From contig JAFFSR010000244.1 in assembly GCA_017163975.1 (NCBI GenBank), positions 11,781,501 to 11,845,500 on the forward strand: a DNA stretch of 64,000 nt, written 5' to 3'. Below, in pieces: positions 11,927-25,600 of the stretch. The notes under the pieces were generated by a model that worked only from the letters and a program-made list of their open reading frames with translations, had not been told where the DNA came from and made no database searches. Both the position numbers and the translations under genes were made by a program. The first letter of the stretch is position 1; each line of letters begins with the position of its first letter. The stretch is from Anastatus disparis (lineage: Eukaryota > Arthropoda > Insecta > Hymenoptera > Eupelmidae).

Positions 11927-14400
11927 AATAAAAATTCGATAAAAATAACATTTAACTATTCGGATAAATGTCGGTTTTTACATTTAACTTTGCCCGACAT
12001 TATTTTAATAACCTCCTTTAGACTTCCAAGCAATTGGATATATTGAAAGAATGTGGGAGGGGGGCAAACCTGTTGAATTATTAATGCAATGGACCAAAAT
12101 AAAGTACCGACGACGGAAAGTAAAAGGTCGATTTCCGAATTTGGTATAATTTTCGTATCCTGCACCCGCCCAAATATTACATTGTAATAAAAACCATTAC
12201 TAGACATGCGTCGGAACCGTTTGTTATTTCAAAGTTAGATCAATAAAATCTTACAAAATACTTCAGTTCAATTTCCTACTTAGTAATTAACGAATTCATT
12301 TAAATCTCACCCCACTCTAAATTTATTTGATCGCGACTAGTTATGCACTACTATGGGTTTGCTTGGACTTAAGTCTGACTTTTCACGTTCGTATATTGGC
12401 ACAGGCTCTAATGCGATACGAGCTAAAATTAGGGCTTACATAGCACCCAGAATATCGTAAAAGTTCGAAAAGTTTCAAATCGTAAACATCTACACGATTT
12501 AATGCTACTATGTAGGGAGATCGGGAAAACAAGTGACATTCGGGAAGTTATCTCCGCTTCGTTAATACAAGTAAAAGATTCCTGAACGGTATTACTACAA
12601 GTTATATAAAGCCCTTTGGAATTAGCTAAGTCGTCTGAAAAATCCAAACGACCAGTTTATTCCGCATTATAATTAGAGTTGTGGAACATCAGTGCAAATT
12701 GGTAACCAGTTTAATCAATTAAACTTGAACTGTAAGTGCGTTCGGTAGAGCAATGTCACACCTGCTCGAACGTACGCTCGGCATTAAACTTGGGGACAAA
12801 TACGGCAATGTTATTTAAGATATGATAATCAGCGCGCAATTAGATAATTGACAATGATATACCTGTTACCCTTATATTAGCGAAGACGTTGTAATAAAAA
12901 ATCGATAAAAATAACATTTTACTATTTGTGTAAATGTCGGTTTTTACATGTTACTTTGCCCGACATTAATTTAATAACTCCATTTAGGTCTCCCATCAAC
13001 CAAATTTATCGAAGGAAAGTGGGGGGTTAGATTGTGGAATTATTAATGCAATAAACCAAATTATAGTACCGATGACAGAAAGAAGAAGGTCGATTCCCAA
13101 GTTTGGTATAATTTTCATATCCTCACCCGCCCAAATATTACATTGTAATAGAAACCATTACTAGACATGCTTTGAATTTCTGTTATCCTAAAGTCGGATC
13201 AATAACGTGATTTTTAATACTTAGTTACAATTTTTCACTCAGAAATTAACGAATTTATTTAAATTTCACTCCACCCTAAATTTATTTTTTCGCCACTGGT
13301 TATGTACTACTATAGGTTCGCTTGGGCCTAAATCACAAGTTCTACGTTTATATATCGGCACTGGATTCGATGCGATACAAGCTGAGAAAAAAGCTTACAT
13401 AACACCCAGATCGCGAATAAGTCCGAAAAGATCCCAGATGTAAGCATCTTAACGATTTAACAGCACTATGTAGGTAAATTGAAGAGTACAAGCGAGATTT
13501 GATAGGGTATTTTCTTTTCGTTAATACGGGTATAAATTTCTTGTACTGAATTACTAAATGATATATTAAGCCCCTTAAGATTAGCTAGGCCGTCAGAAAC
13601 TTTCAAATGACCAGTTTATTCCGCGTTATAATCGGAATTGCGTAACATCAGTGCAAATTGGAAATCGGTTCAAGCAATCAAACTTGAACTATATGTGCGA
13701 TCAGTAGAGCATTGTCACACGTGCTCGAACGTACGCTCGGCATTTAACTTGGGGACAAATACGGCAATGTTATCTAAGATATGATAACAAGCGCCCCATT
13801 GGACCATTAACAATGATAATCCAGTTACCTTTCATTTTGGTGAAGTCTCCGTAATAAAAAATTGATAAAAATAACATTTTACCATTTTGGATAAATGTCA
13901 GTCTTCACATGAGATTTTGCCCGACATAGTTATAATAACTTCTTGTAAAATTCCCAGCAATCGGATATATTGAAAGAAATTGGGGGCGGTAATCCTGTGG
14001 AATTATTAATGCAATGAACCAAAATATAGTACTGATGACGGAAAAAATTTGATCAATTCCCAAGATTAGTATCATTTTCATATCCTCCTCCCGCCCAAAT
14101 ATTACATTGTAATAGAAACTATTACTAGACTTTCGTCGGAACCCTAAATTATATAAGTCGTGTTAATCACGTCCTGTCAGATCTTAGTAGAATTTTCTAC
14201 TTTGTATTTCATAAATTTTTCCGATCTCACCTCGCTTGAATTCCTCTTAATTGCGACTAGTTGTGCACCATCAAACTCTTGCGTTTGACTAAGCCGATAT
14301 TTACTAAGTTTTATTTTCTGCATTGAGTTAAATGCGATCAAGCCAAAATATAAATTTGCTAACCTCACTGAACTTTGAAAAAATTTGCAAACTTTTTAAA
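11927..14400 (+). repeat. Tandem ~0.96-kb repeat, two full units and one partial
   Basis: Units begin at about 11927, 12893 and 13852 at the recurring AAAAATAACATTT...AAATGTC motif, giving periods of 966 and 959 bp. The third unit degrades after about 14.25 kb. Conserved blocks in order: GATAAAAATAACATTT; GCCCGACAT; GTGGAATTATTAATGCAATG or close variants; CCCGCCCAAATATTACATT; CCATTACTAGACATGC; TTATGCACTACTAT; GCTTACATA.CACCCAGA; GTGCG.TC.GTAGAGCA.TGTCACAC; CGAACGTACGCTCGGCATT. The units show many point differences, so this is an old array. No long open frame is conserved among them. Confidence 0.8.
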
Positions 14401-15420
14401 TGGCAAAATAATTACGACTATTTGTGTCAGACGAGAGTTCTCGTTGGGTCATGTTTATCGTAAATATTCGGCAAATAAACAATTAGAATTACCAATCAGC
14501 TGTTAATGGAATGTAAAAAATATATCGGTTCGATTTTAAATATTTGTTGTTACCTACTACTCGTTTGATTTTTCAAGCTATTGTGATAAATATAGCTATT
14601 GGAATGCGGTGTTATTCATATTTTCGGTTCAGTTTGCAACCAACAATTTGTATATAACGAGAATAATGTCTGTCATATCGTTTTAGAAACAATGCGGTTT
14701 CTGCGAATAACTCAAACACTACGAATAGTTGATATTCTGGGAAACGATGTTGCTATATGGTTGTTAGAGTAACGTTAAAATCAGAGCTTTGTTAGTCTGA
14801 CATCAAGACAACCGTGTAATTAATTTTTTTATCGAGGTAGTAGTGTTTACGAAATCAAATAGGACGTTTATTTTGGTATTTGTTTAAGTAAAAAAATTCA
14901 ACTTCACAAATGTAAGGCAGTACAGAGGGCATTGCGCAGTCTCTGTTGCTGTACGAAAGTGGGGATCAGTTGGCGGTAACATACAGAGTCGGACTCTACG
15001 AATTTTGTGTTTCTTTTATTAAAAGTTCCAAGTGTAGTTAAATGATAAAAAAACTTGTTTTTATTTAGTGTTTGTTAGTTCGTAGAGGTCTTAGGTTATA
15101 AATTCTTTCATAGTGTGAACAATATTTGTGCAGAGTGACTTATAAAATTTGCCTGCAATCGTTTTGAGGTTAGGCGTCAAGAAACACGAACTTTTTCTGA
15201 CTTGAGGTGAATTTATTCGACATAGTATAAATAAATACGCAATTTTATTTCATTTTCTACAAAAACTCTTGTTAACCAATTTTAAATTATATATTTAATA
15301 TCAATAAAAATCCTTAATTGAGTTTCTAGAAAATTACACGGCTTTATTTTCAGTTAATATAATTCGCGATAAAAATATTATTTATTCGTGTTGTTTTATG
15401 CACTGTTTTAGGTGTTCGAA
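14401..15420 (+). promoter_or_regulatory. Upstream region and probable 5' non-coding exon of the large gene
   Basis: The coding exon is preceded by a good acceptor (TGTTTTAG|GTGTTCGAA at 15411/15412), so at least one non-coding exon lies upstream. A less AT-rich patch at about 14930-15000 with an arthropod-type initiator match (ATCAGTT near 14967) is a candidate start region. The start site is a guess. Confidence 0.25.
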
Positions 15421-18400
15421 ATGGGATCTCCCCAGCCATCGACCAGTCGAGTTAAACGTACCAACGATTCGCGATATCGAGTGTTTCCGTATATGTTCAA
15501 CACTATTCCTGATGCGTGTGCACGGATTACGCAGGTAATGCAAGACGCCTGTGGGAATCATTATGTATTACCTCCATTAGAAAACCCAGTTACCGATAAT
15601 TCAATAACTGGTATCATAAAAAATTACAACGGCGGTGCTACTATCACAGGCAAATCGCGTGGTGAATATTTGCCGCACGATGTGGCCCTCAAGATTCGGT
15701 GCCTCTTCACAAATGTTATGGCCCATCGTTTAAAAGAATACTGCTTCTCTGCCATATATACGATGATGTATTTTTTGTTCAAACGGTAAGTATAGAAGTT
15801 TTATCACAATTACGAATACACTTACATACAAGCTTTACTTTGTTTATTGTTACGTTTGAATGCTATAATCTCACGGCGATTCGGGAGCATTATTAACGTG
15901 TGTACGATTACAAAAATTCAATTTAAAAAGTCAGCCCTGGGTCCGTTTTTCTATATATTCAAAGGGGACGTCGCAATGATTTACTTACAAATTGTGACCT
16001 TTATTAGTCGATTTAAATATGCGATAATCATCAAATGGTGATATTTCAATATTAGAGTTGCTAATCATTGTACGTTACATAATTGTTCAAATTGGAATGA
16101 CAATATATATATCATCTGGAGTAGTATTTTTATTTAGTTATTTAAATGCATTAAGATTAATTATTATAATCGTATATCAATCGACTTGAAATTAAAAACT
16201 TAGATATAAACAAAGAGGTAACGTGCAAGGCGAAAAACTTCATCTTCGATCATTACGAAAGGACTCAGCAGAGTCATGGACCTTAAATTATATTTTATCG
16301 AGTATTATTATTTGCCAGTTTATGAATAGTATTATGAAAATATAGACGAGTGGTACTGCGACCTTATATTTTTAATTCCATCGATTTCGGGTATTACAAA
16401 GTTCCGGGATTATATTTGCTTTATGCGAGTAAAATAGTAAATCTTGGGTTTCGTTACAACGGAAACAATTGGTTGATTATTATAAAACTATTTGTAAAAT
16501 AATTTAATGCTAACCAATATATATACGAAGCAGATTTAACTTTCATCCTACGATACATCTATGTACAATTACAAACAATCAACAGATTATAGTCGGTGAA
16601 TTATCGATCCAAGAAAAAGTTTTCGCACTGGACTACAACCGGTTATAAAATGATTTCGAAGTTGCGCTAAGGCATTCGAATCACGTTAATAATCCACCAT
16701 ACCGCGTTGTAATTTGATATTGCCTATAAAATGTGCTAATCAGATATTTTTCCTTTCAATTAAACCTGAAAAAGTATACGCATGTGATGGTGAAACGTTG
16801 CACTTACGGCAAACATACGAATGGCATTTAACTTAATCTGATATAGCAATGTTAATCGAGTCATGGAAACAATCATGCTATTAGATAATCAACAATGACA
16901 ATTGTGTTACCTTGGAATGTAGTACGAATAACATATTAAAAAGTCAAAAAACAAGATGGGCAATTATTTTATGCAAATGTCGGTTTCTTTATATAATTTT
17001 AATGACATTGCGCTAATAACGTTAATCAATTTATGTGATCAAATTTGACAATGCGAGTATGCGAGCATTTATCGCGAACTTCCGAACGGTATCGAACCTA
17101 TTGTTCGATGCAGAACGTCATCTGGGCTATAGTACACTCACACGCCAAGTTTAATAACAAGAATAAGTCGGTTAGTTTTAATATAATGCGAGCAACGTGA
17201 TACAATGGTAAAATAACGACAGTTTACTATTGTATATAGATGTCAGCTGCTACAATATAATTAAATGACATTATTCTATTGAAATCAATTAAGTATCAGC
17301 AAAGGAATATGAAGATGTTAAAACCCATATTATGATGTCGGCACTAGGTTTAGTTTCTTTTAAAACAGAAGAAATATTCGAGTAATATAGATATAAATAG
17401 TGACCTTTATTTGTCGTTTCAATTAATCTGTAATCATCGAGCAATGATGTTATATTTACAAAGTTCAAAATTATTATTAGTTATATAATTAATCAATTCA
17501 GATTAATTATATATACAACACTTGGGATTGTGACTCTATTTTAGTTTTTACGACGCCCGCTGATCGATTTTTGTTCTCGTTTAAAATTCAACTTAAAATT
17601 TTAATAATTAAACGTAAACCTTTAATAGGCGAGATGCGACATTATATACGATTAGAATTCCTAGACGGTCGAACTTGTTGGTTCAAATTGTATTGATTTA
17701 CTTTAATATAAATATTTCTTACAATTATGATTTTAATGGTGGGTTATGTGTTTACGATTTTCAAATATTGTATACGTACAAAAGTTGACAGTTACAATGC
17801 GTTTCTAATAATTATAATCGTATAACAGCTCGTATTAACTAATAATGTATATTATCGTGTAGTTGATCTACTGTTGGGTGATTGTATAAGGAATACGTGC
17901 ATTTGATATCAAACGACCCAACACCGCGTTAAAATTATTAGTTCACGCGTTGACTAATAAACTAACTAGAACTAGAATAAGAGGAATCTGGGTTTTCACG
18001 ATTTTAAAATATATCCATGTGCATAAAGACTTTCGGTGATCGTATTTACTATACACGGCACTGTAAAAGTATATATAAATTAATTTCATGTTTAACTGAC
18101 TTTGATTAATATTTGCAGGCGAACCGACGTCGATTATGAAGACATTTACAATAGCTTATTGCACGGCGAATACAAGGTTAATCTCTTTTCATACGCGGTG
18201 GTCAGACGGATAACTCGACAAAACATCTTACTTTCATCGACGGTCCATGATGTCTCTATTGATGAAAAGATGGTGTTAAATTCGGATTCTTTTCGAGCCT
18301 TGATGAAGGAGATGAACTCAAGAAAGTGTCAATTACAGATGAGCAAGATCATACGAAATTCTCGATGCCATGGATTCTTTGAAATCGAAAAGGACAAAGA

Positions 18401-21400
18401 GTACCTGATGAGGTTGCATTGTCACGTATTGTGGTAAGTAAATATCACTAAATTATAAGTATTCATTATAAAACCCTATTGATTTTCTAGGGGATTACCT
18501 ATTCCGAAAATCCTGCCTTTCGCTTTTTTGGTGAGGATGCCACCGTTGAAAGAAACCTACGAATTCAACACATTTAAATCATTGGGGCTTGATATTAGCC
18601 AATTAGAGACCGATGTTGCTAAAGAATTTTTTGATTATCAAGCGATCATCATTGATCCGGAAACCGACGCTACTTGCAATCAATTATCGGAGTTGAATCC
18701 GACCTGTTTAATTCTAGAGTAAGTTATTAATAATAATTAACCGTGCCATATTGGTCGACATGTATTGTCAGTTGTCGGAACGTCACAAACAGGTCAACGA
18801 TTTAACGATAAAGCCATGGAAATTCAATATATTTTATTTATGTCGATATAAGCATAAAACGAATTAATTGGTAATTTTTATAACTTGAACTAAAGTTGAT
18901 TAAGAAACGGCAAATTTGTGACATTCTAACACTGCAATCGATAACATTACTGGTAGTCAATTATTATGAACTGTGGTACACTACGTTTGTACTTTTGGTT
19001 GAACGCTCCACCAGTGTTCTCATAATACATGAATACGGTTGGACGTCGCATCAATCGATGAATAATAGAATTTAATCAAATTTTTATAAATTTTTTTACT
19101 TCATTATCAATTCGAGTTTTATCCTTATTAATGATGTACGGTGTACTTTTTTAACCTTATTGATAACGTACTTTGCATATTAATTGTATTATTTCTAATT
19201 AGTCCGATAACGCAATTATGCATTTACAATTTGTTAGATTATTTTATCGGAAAATAATAAATTAGAAGATCACAAAAGTCTTATTTCAACGGTCGTATGT
19301 CAGTTATAAGCCGAAAAAATTTCAACTCTTTTACACTGAAATCAATCGCGGTACTGGTAGCTTATTATTATTTGAACTGCCGTACTTCATGTCATAATTC
19401 AAATAGGAAAGTCCAAACGGTGGCCACATATTACTTGCGATACGATCAAATTAAAATCATTATCAAACACTGAAATCCAATTGAAAATTTTAAAAATAAT
19501 GCGACCTGCTTATCAGTACCAAGTTTATTTCTATTAATCCGTACGCCGTGCGATTCAATATAACATTGATACTTTCGTTTATGCATATTTCCTTTAATTT
19601 TACATATAGGTCGGAGAACATACCAGTTATGATGTTGGAGCCCAGGGTCGATTCTCCTCAACCGTTGGATCTCGTCCTAAATCTGCATCACGCTGCACAA
19701 TATAATGCAATAATTACCGATTACATAAAAGTCGATTATGAGAGCCAATTGAACGAGGATTCTTCGGTACGGGAAAAGGCACGATTACGACGCCTACTTA
19801 AGTTCAAGGAGAAGTTTTCCGAGGAACTCCAACGTAGTCAACCAGCAGGAGCTGACGTTGGTTCAGAAAAGAAAGAATGTCGTAAACGCCGCGGTCAATT
19901 GTTGGCTAAAGTTTCAACTAGTAAAGGTAGCAAACGCCTAAAACGATCTGGACCCAAAAAACGAAAGAGTACAGGTAATTTGCCCTCAATATTCACGGTG
20001 TCTTTGTAAATAGCAATGTTATGAACGTTTCTATAATAGCCAATATTAACCATACTGCCTTTTGACCCACTTTTGTTTGTTGCTTATGTTAAGTTATAGA
20101 GAATTGTGTTGGTTCATAAGAGTTTTTTAAATTTATAAAGCAAAATTGTTTAAATCAAAATTATGGAGAACAATATAAATTTTGCATAAAAACAATGATT
20201 ATTTATCCCTTAGAAACATCTGAAGTTACGTCTGTTCCAATCAAAAAGAGAAAATTTAAGGATCGTTTGGATGAGAAAGATGTTGTATCAGATGAGGAAG
20301 GGGACAATTCAACACAAGAGGATACTACAGATAGCGGTGACCCTCAAAAATTAGGCGTTAACAAAACAACAAGTAAGTATCAATAATTTGGATTTTTTGT
20401 AACGGTTAAAATTTCGTACCGATTGGCTATTCTATGCAAATTATTAATATATTTCAGTACCTATAAAAACAACACCAAAATCAGTATTACAATCGAAAAT
20501 GATAGTTGATGAGTCCGAAGGAGAAACTGATTTTGATGCTGAAAACGAAGATACTTCTGGTTCCGATATCGCCCAGTTAGGAGTAGGATCGGACGAAAAT
20601 GACGTATTCCAACGTCCAGAAAAATCTCCCATAAATTTGCCAACAACTACCAGCAATGATGGGGCCGAAAGCAGTTCGAGTTCACAAATCAGCCCGATAG
20701 TTATCGTTGAAACTAATCCTAAGACTTTCGACTTACAAGAGAAAACTGGTAATTTCATGTAACAATATCATTTCTACATACCAGGTTTTAATTTCCTGCT
20801 TTGTGATATAAAAATAGAGTCTCTTTTGTATACCGTCATTTTATATACAAATGAAAATGTAATAGTTCGATTTTCACTTATAGTTTATGAATTTGTCAGA
20901 TTGTACCAATTAAAACACCTAAAACTCGACATAAGTGCAAACATTTTCACAATTAAATTTACGGTTAGCAATGGGTTTATGCGAATGATAATTTCTTCAA
21001 ATTTACTGAATGCGGTGATTTCGTAAACCTTGCAACTATTTCGGTTATACCGGTAACGAATAATTTCCGTTTCTCATTAGTTTATCAATAATTGCACATT
21101 GTTCTATCTTATTCGAATTGTTAATTAGAAAATTATCGTGAACGCATACGTCACATGTCCGTTGTTCTGTGAATTATTATGTACATAAAATACAAACTTT
21201 GTAGTCTATCATAAAACTATTATACAATATATAATAACATTAAAATCTATACTTTTTTTTACAGATCCAAATCTTGACAGACCAGACTTGACTGAAATTG
21301 GCAAAAACAAATCGTTGCCAGAAAATAATTTAGACCGTCCAGAACCAGATACTCGGCATCCAATTGTTACCGAAACGGAGCTTTCAAATTCGAATACGAT

Positions 21401-24400
21401 TCTTGATTTATCAATCGGTAAGTATTGTATGGTTATTAAATATCATTAATATTTTAGATTTTACATTTATAGTACCATTTGTAAAAACATTTTTTTCAGA
21501 ACTAAACCATGATCAGACTGTTATTGACGCGGCAAAATCCCCTAACGAATTGAATGAAGTTCACAGTGCAAAAACAAAAACGGCTGATTTTGAAATCAAA
21601 ACACCGCTCCATGAAGCATTCGAGGAGATACCAACAACCCTCAAAATAGATACATCCCACACCATGTCTGCAAAAAACAAACCAATGCCTGCACCAAACA
21701 ACAAATTGAACGAATCAACGGTCGAAACAGACGCTGATTATGATGTTTCAAATAACGCGACAAAACCATTCGGAATGAACAAAACAACAGTGTGCGGTAA
21801 GATAAAATAACGGATATACAATTTCTAATTTAAAGTTTCGTTTACTTAAGATCCCATGTAGTATTACTCTGTTTGTGATTAGGAATTAAAATATGTATTG
21901 CCTAAACAAACGAATCCCTATCATAATTTCATTATAATATTCTAAAACGATTTCCAATCCATTGGGCATACTTAATAATTTATAATATGCTTGAAATCCA
22001 TTTATTACATATCATTTTATTAAGAATGTTGTTTCTGTAGAATAATTTGTTTTGCGAAAGTTTCGTAATTCGAACTTATATTTATTAGTAATGTTATTTT
22101 TGTTAGAGGATCTTTTTACCGATAAAAGTTCATGCAGCGAAGATGACGAAGCTTCTGTGCAATTGCTCATTGACAGTGATATGGCAATGGCTAAAGTGAC
22201 CACTCCCGTTAACATTAACGATCGTGAAAATCATCTTACATGTAAGTAAATTGAAATTACCCGCATAGCAATTTATTCAATTGATTATAACTAAAAGTTC
22301 TCATTTTGTGTAGCAACGCATCAGTATCATGATGATGATACCCTATCATGCAAATCAATCGACGAACCAGAGGACGTCGATGACAACTCGATTATAAACC
22401 ACGCAAATAGGTTACCAATTACATTACGAACAAATAATGAATGTTCTTTGAATAATGGTACTAACGGAGAAGTAGAACCAGATGTCGACCTACACGAGGC
22501 TTGTAAGTATTGAAATTTCGTATAATGTGTAACAGTCTCAGTACATTTATGACTTATATATCTCGATTTATAGTAACACAATGTAACAACAAATTACAAC
22601 CCAAGGATAATGAATTAAACGACGAATTGAATAACGTCGTTCGTAGTCCACAACGTCGCAATAATTTAAAGCCGCCAATTATAAGCGAACAGTCAGAAGG
22701 AAAATCATCTGAATTTGACACTGTCGTTGAGGATATTAACGTAAAAGAGGATATACATACTGCCCGTAAGTACAAGAAACAAAAAATAATATTAATACGT
22801 ACAACCGATCGTGAGATTTAATTTAAAATTTGTAATAGCAACTCAACGATGTGTCTTCATCGATGAAAAACTTCGCGACAAGGAGACTCCGATAGTGAAC
22901 AGAAGCGAAATTAACACTACAATGAACGTCCATACATTCAATGTTTCAAGTTCATATGGTGGACGAGACGAAGCAAGTTCAGATTCGGTACTTTCGGAAG
23001 AGATACCGCAAATTCCACCAGTGCCAAGAATTTTGTCTGTTATACCTGAAATAAATAATGGTTCAGGAGAATCTGATAGGTTGGCGATTGTGACTTCGTC
23101 TGTTAGCTTGGAAGAATCTAGTGCGAACTTGATGTCAACTGTTTCTGCAAACAATGCAGATTCAAGCAACGTACAGAAACCAATTTTAATTGTTCGCAAT
23201 CATGAAACGATCAACGAATGTGAAGATAACAAACTATTTGTACATAACGAGTCAATATGTAATATAGCAGTACCATCAAACGAAAATGCGGTTGATTTGA
23301 AACTTCATAATAACACCGCATCAAACACCGTTGATATAAACGTTGCAAATGATAATTTGGATATTGTGGTAAATTCACAGCAGTCGATTGAATCCGAAGC
23401 GACTCCAACTAACGATAAAATAATTGACACCGCACATGCATTACCGCTGGGTGAAATTGGAGCACAGCTACCCAAAGACAGGACTATTCAAATATTGCGG
23501 CCGCAGGACGATGGTAAGTATTAAAGTCAATGTTCTTATTTCATGCGTGTTTGACAGCGAATAGCGTAGAATTTAATCTTGTTTCGATAGGTACGAACAT
23601 AGAACCTGCACAACAAAATTCCACGGAAACAGTTGTCCATCGAGAGCAGCTTAAGAAAGTTGACCTCAGCAAAGACGAAAAACTTGATCACCATTGTGGT
23701 TCGACCTACTTAAATCGCCGACACAAGCTTCAACTCAAAAAGAATGATCTCTCGAGTACCTTGAATGAACCAACGTCGGAAGCAAACAAGTTTACGATCG
23801 ATAATTCTGAAATAAGTTTTACTACGGCTGATCCTAATTCAGAAACAACCAAGTGTTACATCAAAAGTATAATAAAGATATTACCAATAGGTGTTAAGGA
23901 TACTAACAAAGACGTAACTACATCGGAAAACAATTCAAAACTCTTAAAACTCATGCGTAGATGCATGAATAAGGAAGATACAAACGTAAATCAAGCTTAT
24001 GTCGAAGATAATAGCAATCGTAATGATGCAGAAAAGGATTTAAATGTAAGTATATACGTCTTAATTGACAACAATCGTTATTTTGATTACAACATTCTAT
24101 TTTGCAGGCTTCTACATCTCACTGTCATGAACCCCCAATAATAAATAAAGAAATTGTTCCTCGCCAATCAAAGGAAACCACTGACAAAAAAACGATTAAG
24201 AAGATTCAAAAAAGGCAAAAGGCGAATGCCAAACTGTATCGGTCGGCCGACCCTAACTTGCAATTAATTGAAGATCAAGTTTATTTTGTTACGTTGGACA
24301 ATTCAAAAAAATGGCCCTGTATTTACATAAAAAATTTGGGAAGACAGGGTCATCGAATAAAATTAATTAATACATTCTGTGAAGGAAATAACATTATGAC

Positions 24401-24527
24401 CGTTCCCAAATACAGATTGAACAAGTTTGACTTTGGATTGGCGGAAAGTTTTCTTTCGAACCCAGACTACGAAAATGACATTCTAGCATATATGGATGCG
24501 CTCGAGGAAATTAGACGAATGCATTAA
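15421..24527 (+). CDS. 14-exon gene for an acidic, disordered protein with a C-terminal PWWP/Tudor-like domain
   Basis: Predicted coding exons: 15421-15785, 18119-18433, 18491-18718, 19610-19974, 20214-20372, 20458-20748, 21265-21417, 21500-21796, 22107-22241, 22314-22502, 22574-22765, 22839-23513, 23591-24045, 24108-24527. They join in frame into 1412 codons, and nearly every donor is GTAAGT-like. The start is the first ATG after the acceptor at 15412. Residues 1 to about 370 form an ordered-looking region I do not recognise. A Lys/Arg-rich stretch with nuclear-localisation character follows (exon 4 end, KRLKRSGPKKRKS). Exons 5-12 are Ser/Thr/Asp/Glu/Asn-rich and probably disordered. The last exon has a basic lead (KKIQKRQKANAK), then VYFVTLD..KKWPCIY, GRQGHRIKLINTF and VPKYRLNKF, which fits the beta-barrel pattern of PWWP/Tudor domains (chromatin or methyl-lysine readers). 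A nuclear chromatin role is inferred, not shown. Confidence 0.8.
15786..18118 (+). other. Intron 1 of the large gene, with a relict repeat copy
   Basis: Phase-2 intron (AAACG|GTAAGT to TTTGCAG|GCGAAC). Around 16740-17040 it holds a heavily diverged copy of the dispersed repeat (GGCATTTAACTT, TCAACAATGACAATTGTGTTACC, AAATGTCGGTTTCTTTA in the same order). The rest is AT-rich with no supported feature. Confidence 0.6.
18719..19609 (+). other. Intron 3 of the large gene
   Basis: Donor CTAGA|GTAAGT, acceptor TACATATAG|GTCGGAG, phase 2. Nothing else is supported inside this 891-nt stretch. Confidence 0.65.
20373..23590 (+). other. Run of consecutive phase-1 introns in the acidic region
   Basis: Introns 4 to 12 of the large gene are all phase 1. 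As a result exons 5 to 12 (159, 291, 153, 297, 135, 189, 192 and 675 nt) are all multiples of three and can be skipped or added without changing frame. Most introns are 71-110 nt, apart from 20749-21264 (516 nt) and 21797-22106 (310 nt). Confidence 0.7.
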
Positions 24528-25600
24528 TGTTAACTTAAAAAATCCACGTTTCAAAAAAAGGTTTTTTATTATCTGTCTTAGAGTGATAACTTCATTGTTC
24601 AGTGTATTCATAGTTAACGAATTTAATATTTTCAACGTAAACTAAGGATGTATCAATTAAATTACATTTATATAAAGATTTAATAATTGATGTCATCGAA
24701 ATTCTAAGTATTTTATTATTGAAATAATATTCGTAGTTTTGTATTATGTTCTTTATTTATTGTAATAGTAAATTAAGTTAGTTTGATATATTACTATATG
24801 TTTTGTTTTGGGTACCTTACTGTCAAACAAAGTTCAGAGACAATTTCAGCTTATGTGTTTAGAATGTATACTTACCTAATTCATTGATAATACATCTCTT
24901 GTTTGTTTATTTACAGAGTGAACTTGAATTAGTATATTAAGGCATTTGTATTATGATGGATATTACTAGCTTATCGAGTTTATACTATTGTATTGCCTTG
25001 GCCGCAATTGAACTCCGTTTTTTATATGTTAATTTTTAAGTCATGTTTGAACCACAGAGTTAAATTTGTTTGCGATACTGGTATTGCAAAAATTAAAAAA
25101 AAAATTTATGTTTATTTATCAGTTAGTTTGTTATAATTTAACTAAATAAAACATTATATACAAAATCCTATGTAACGAGTTATAATCATTTCCGTTAACC
25201 ATTCATTATGATCAGCTGCTTACGTATCGATTGGTAAGTTGGTTATAATCAAAAACTATGAATCAATAACCATATACTAATTATGATAATAATTACAGTT
25301 GCACGAGCGATTACTATTTTATCTGCACTCTATATAGATAATTAATGAGTGAAGGTATAATCACCAACGAACGGGTCGGTCCAAATTGACCTAAAACGGT
25401 ATGTTATTTCATACCGAAATAATTTACACATACCATTAGAAGCGTCTACGGTCGTTTACCATTCTGATTTTAGTTAAAGAATGCGGTTAGTGATTGAGAT
25501 AATTTTTAACAATAAAACAACGTAATCGACAACTAACTTGTCCATTTATTATAAAACTATTTTGTAACGTACTATGATCCTATACGAGTGCATTACTTGT
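24528..25600. other. 3' flank of the large gene, AT-rich
   Basis: No coding frame is supported. AATAAA occurs near 25145, and other A/T-rich signals could serve as polyadenylation sites. Nothing else was recognised. Confidence 0.4.

Noticed and set aside
12429..12647. Small minus-strand frame in the 0.96-kb repeat
   Set aside because: Not conserved in the sister units at 13.4 kb and 26.5 kb.
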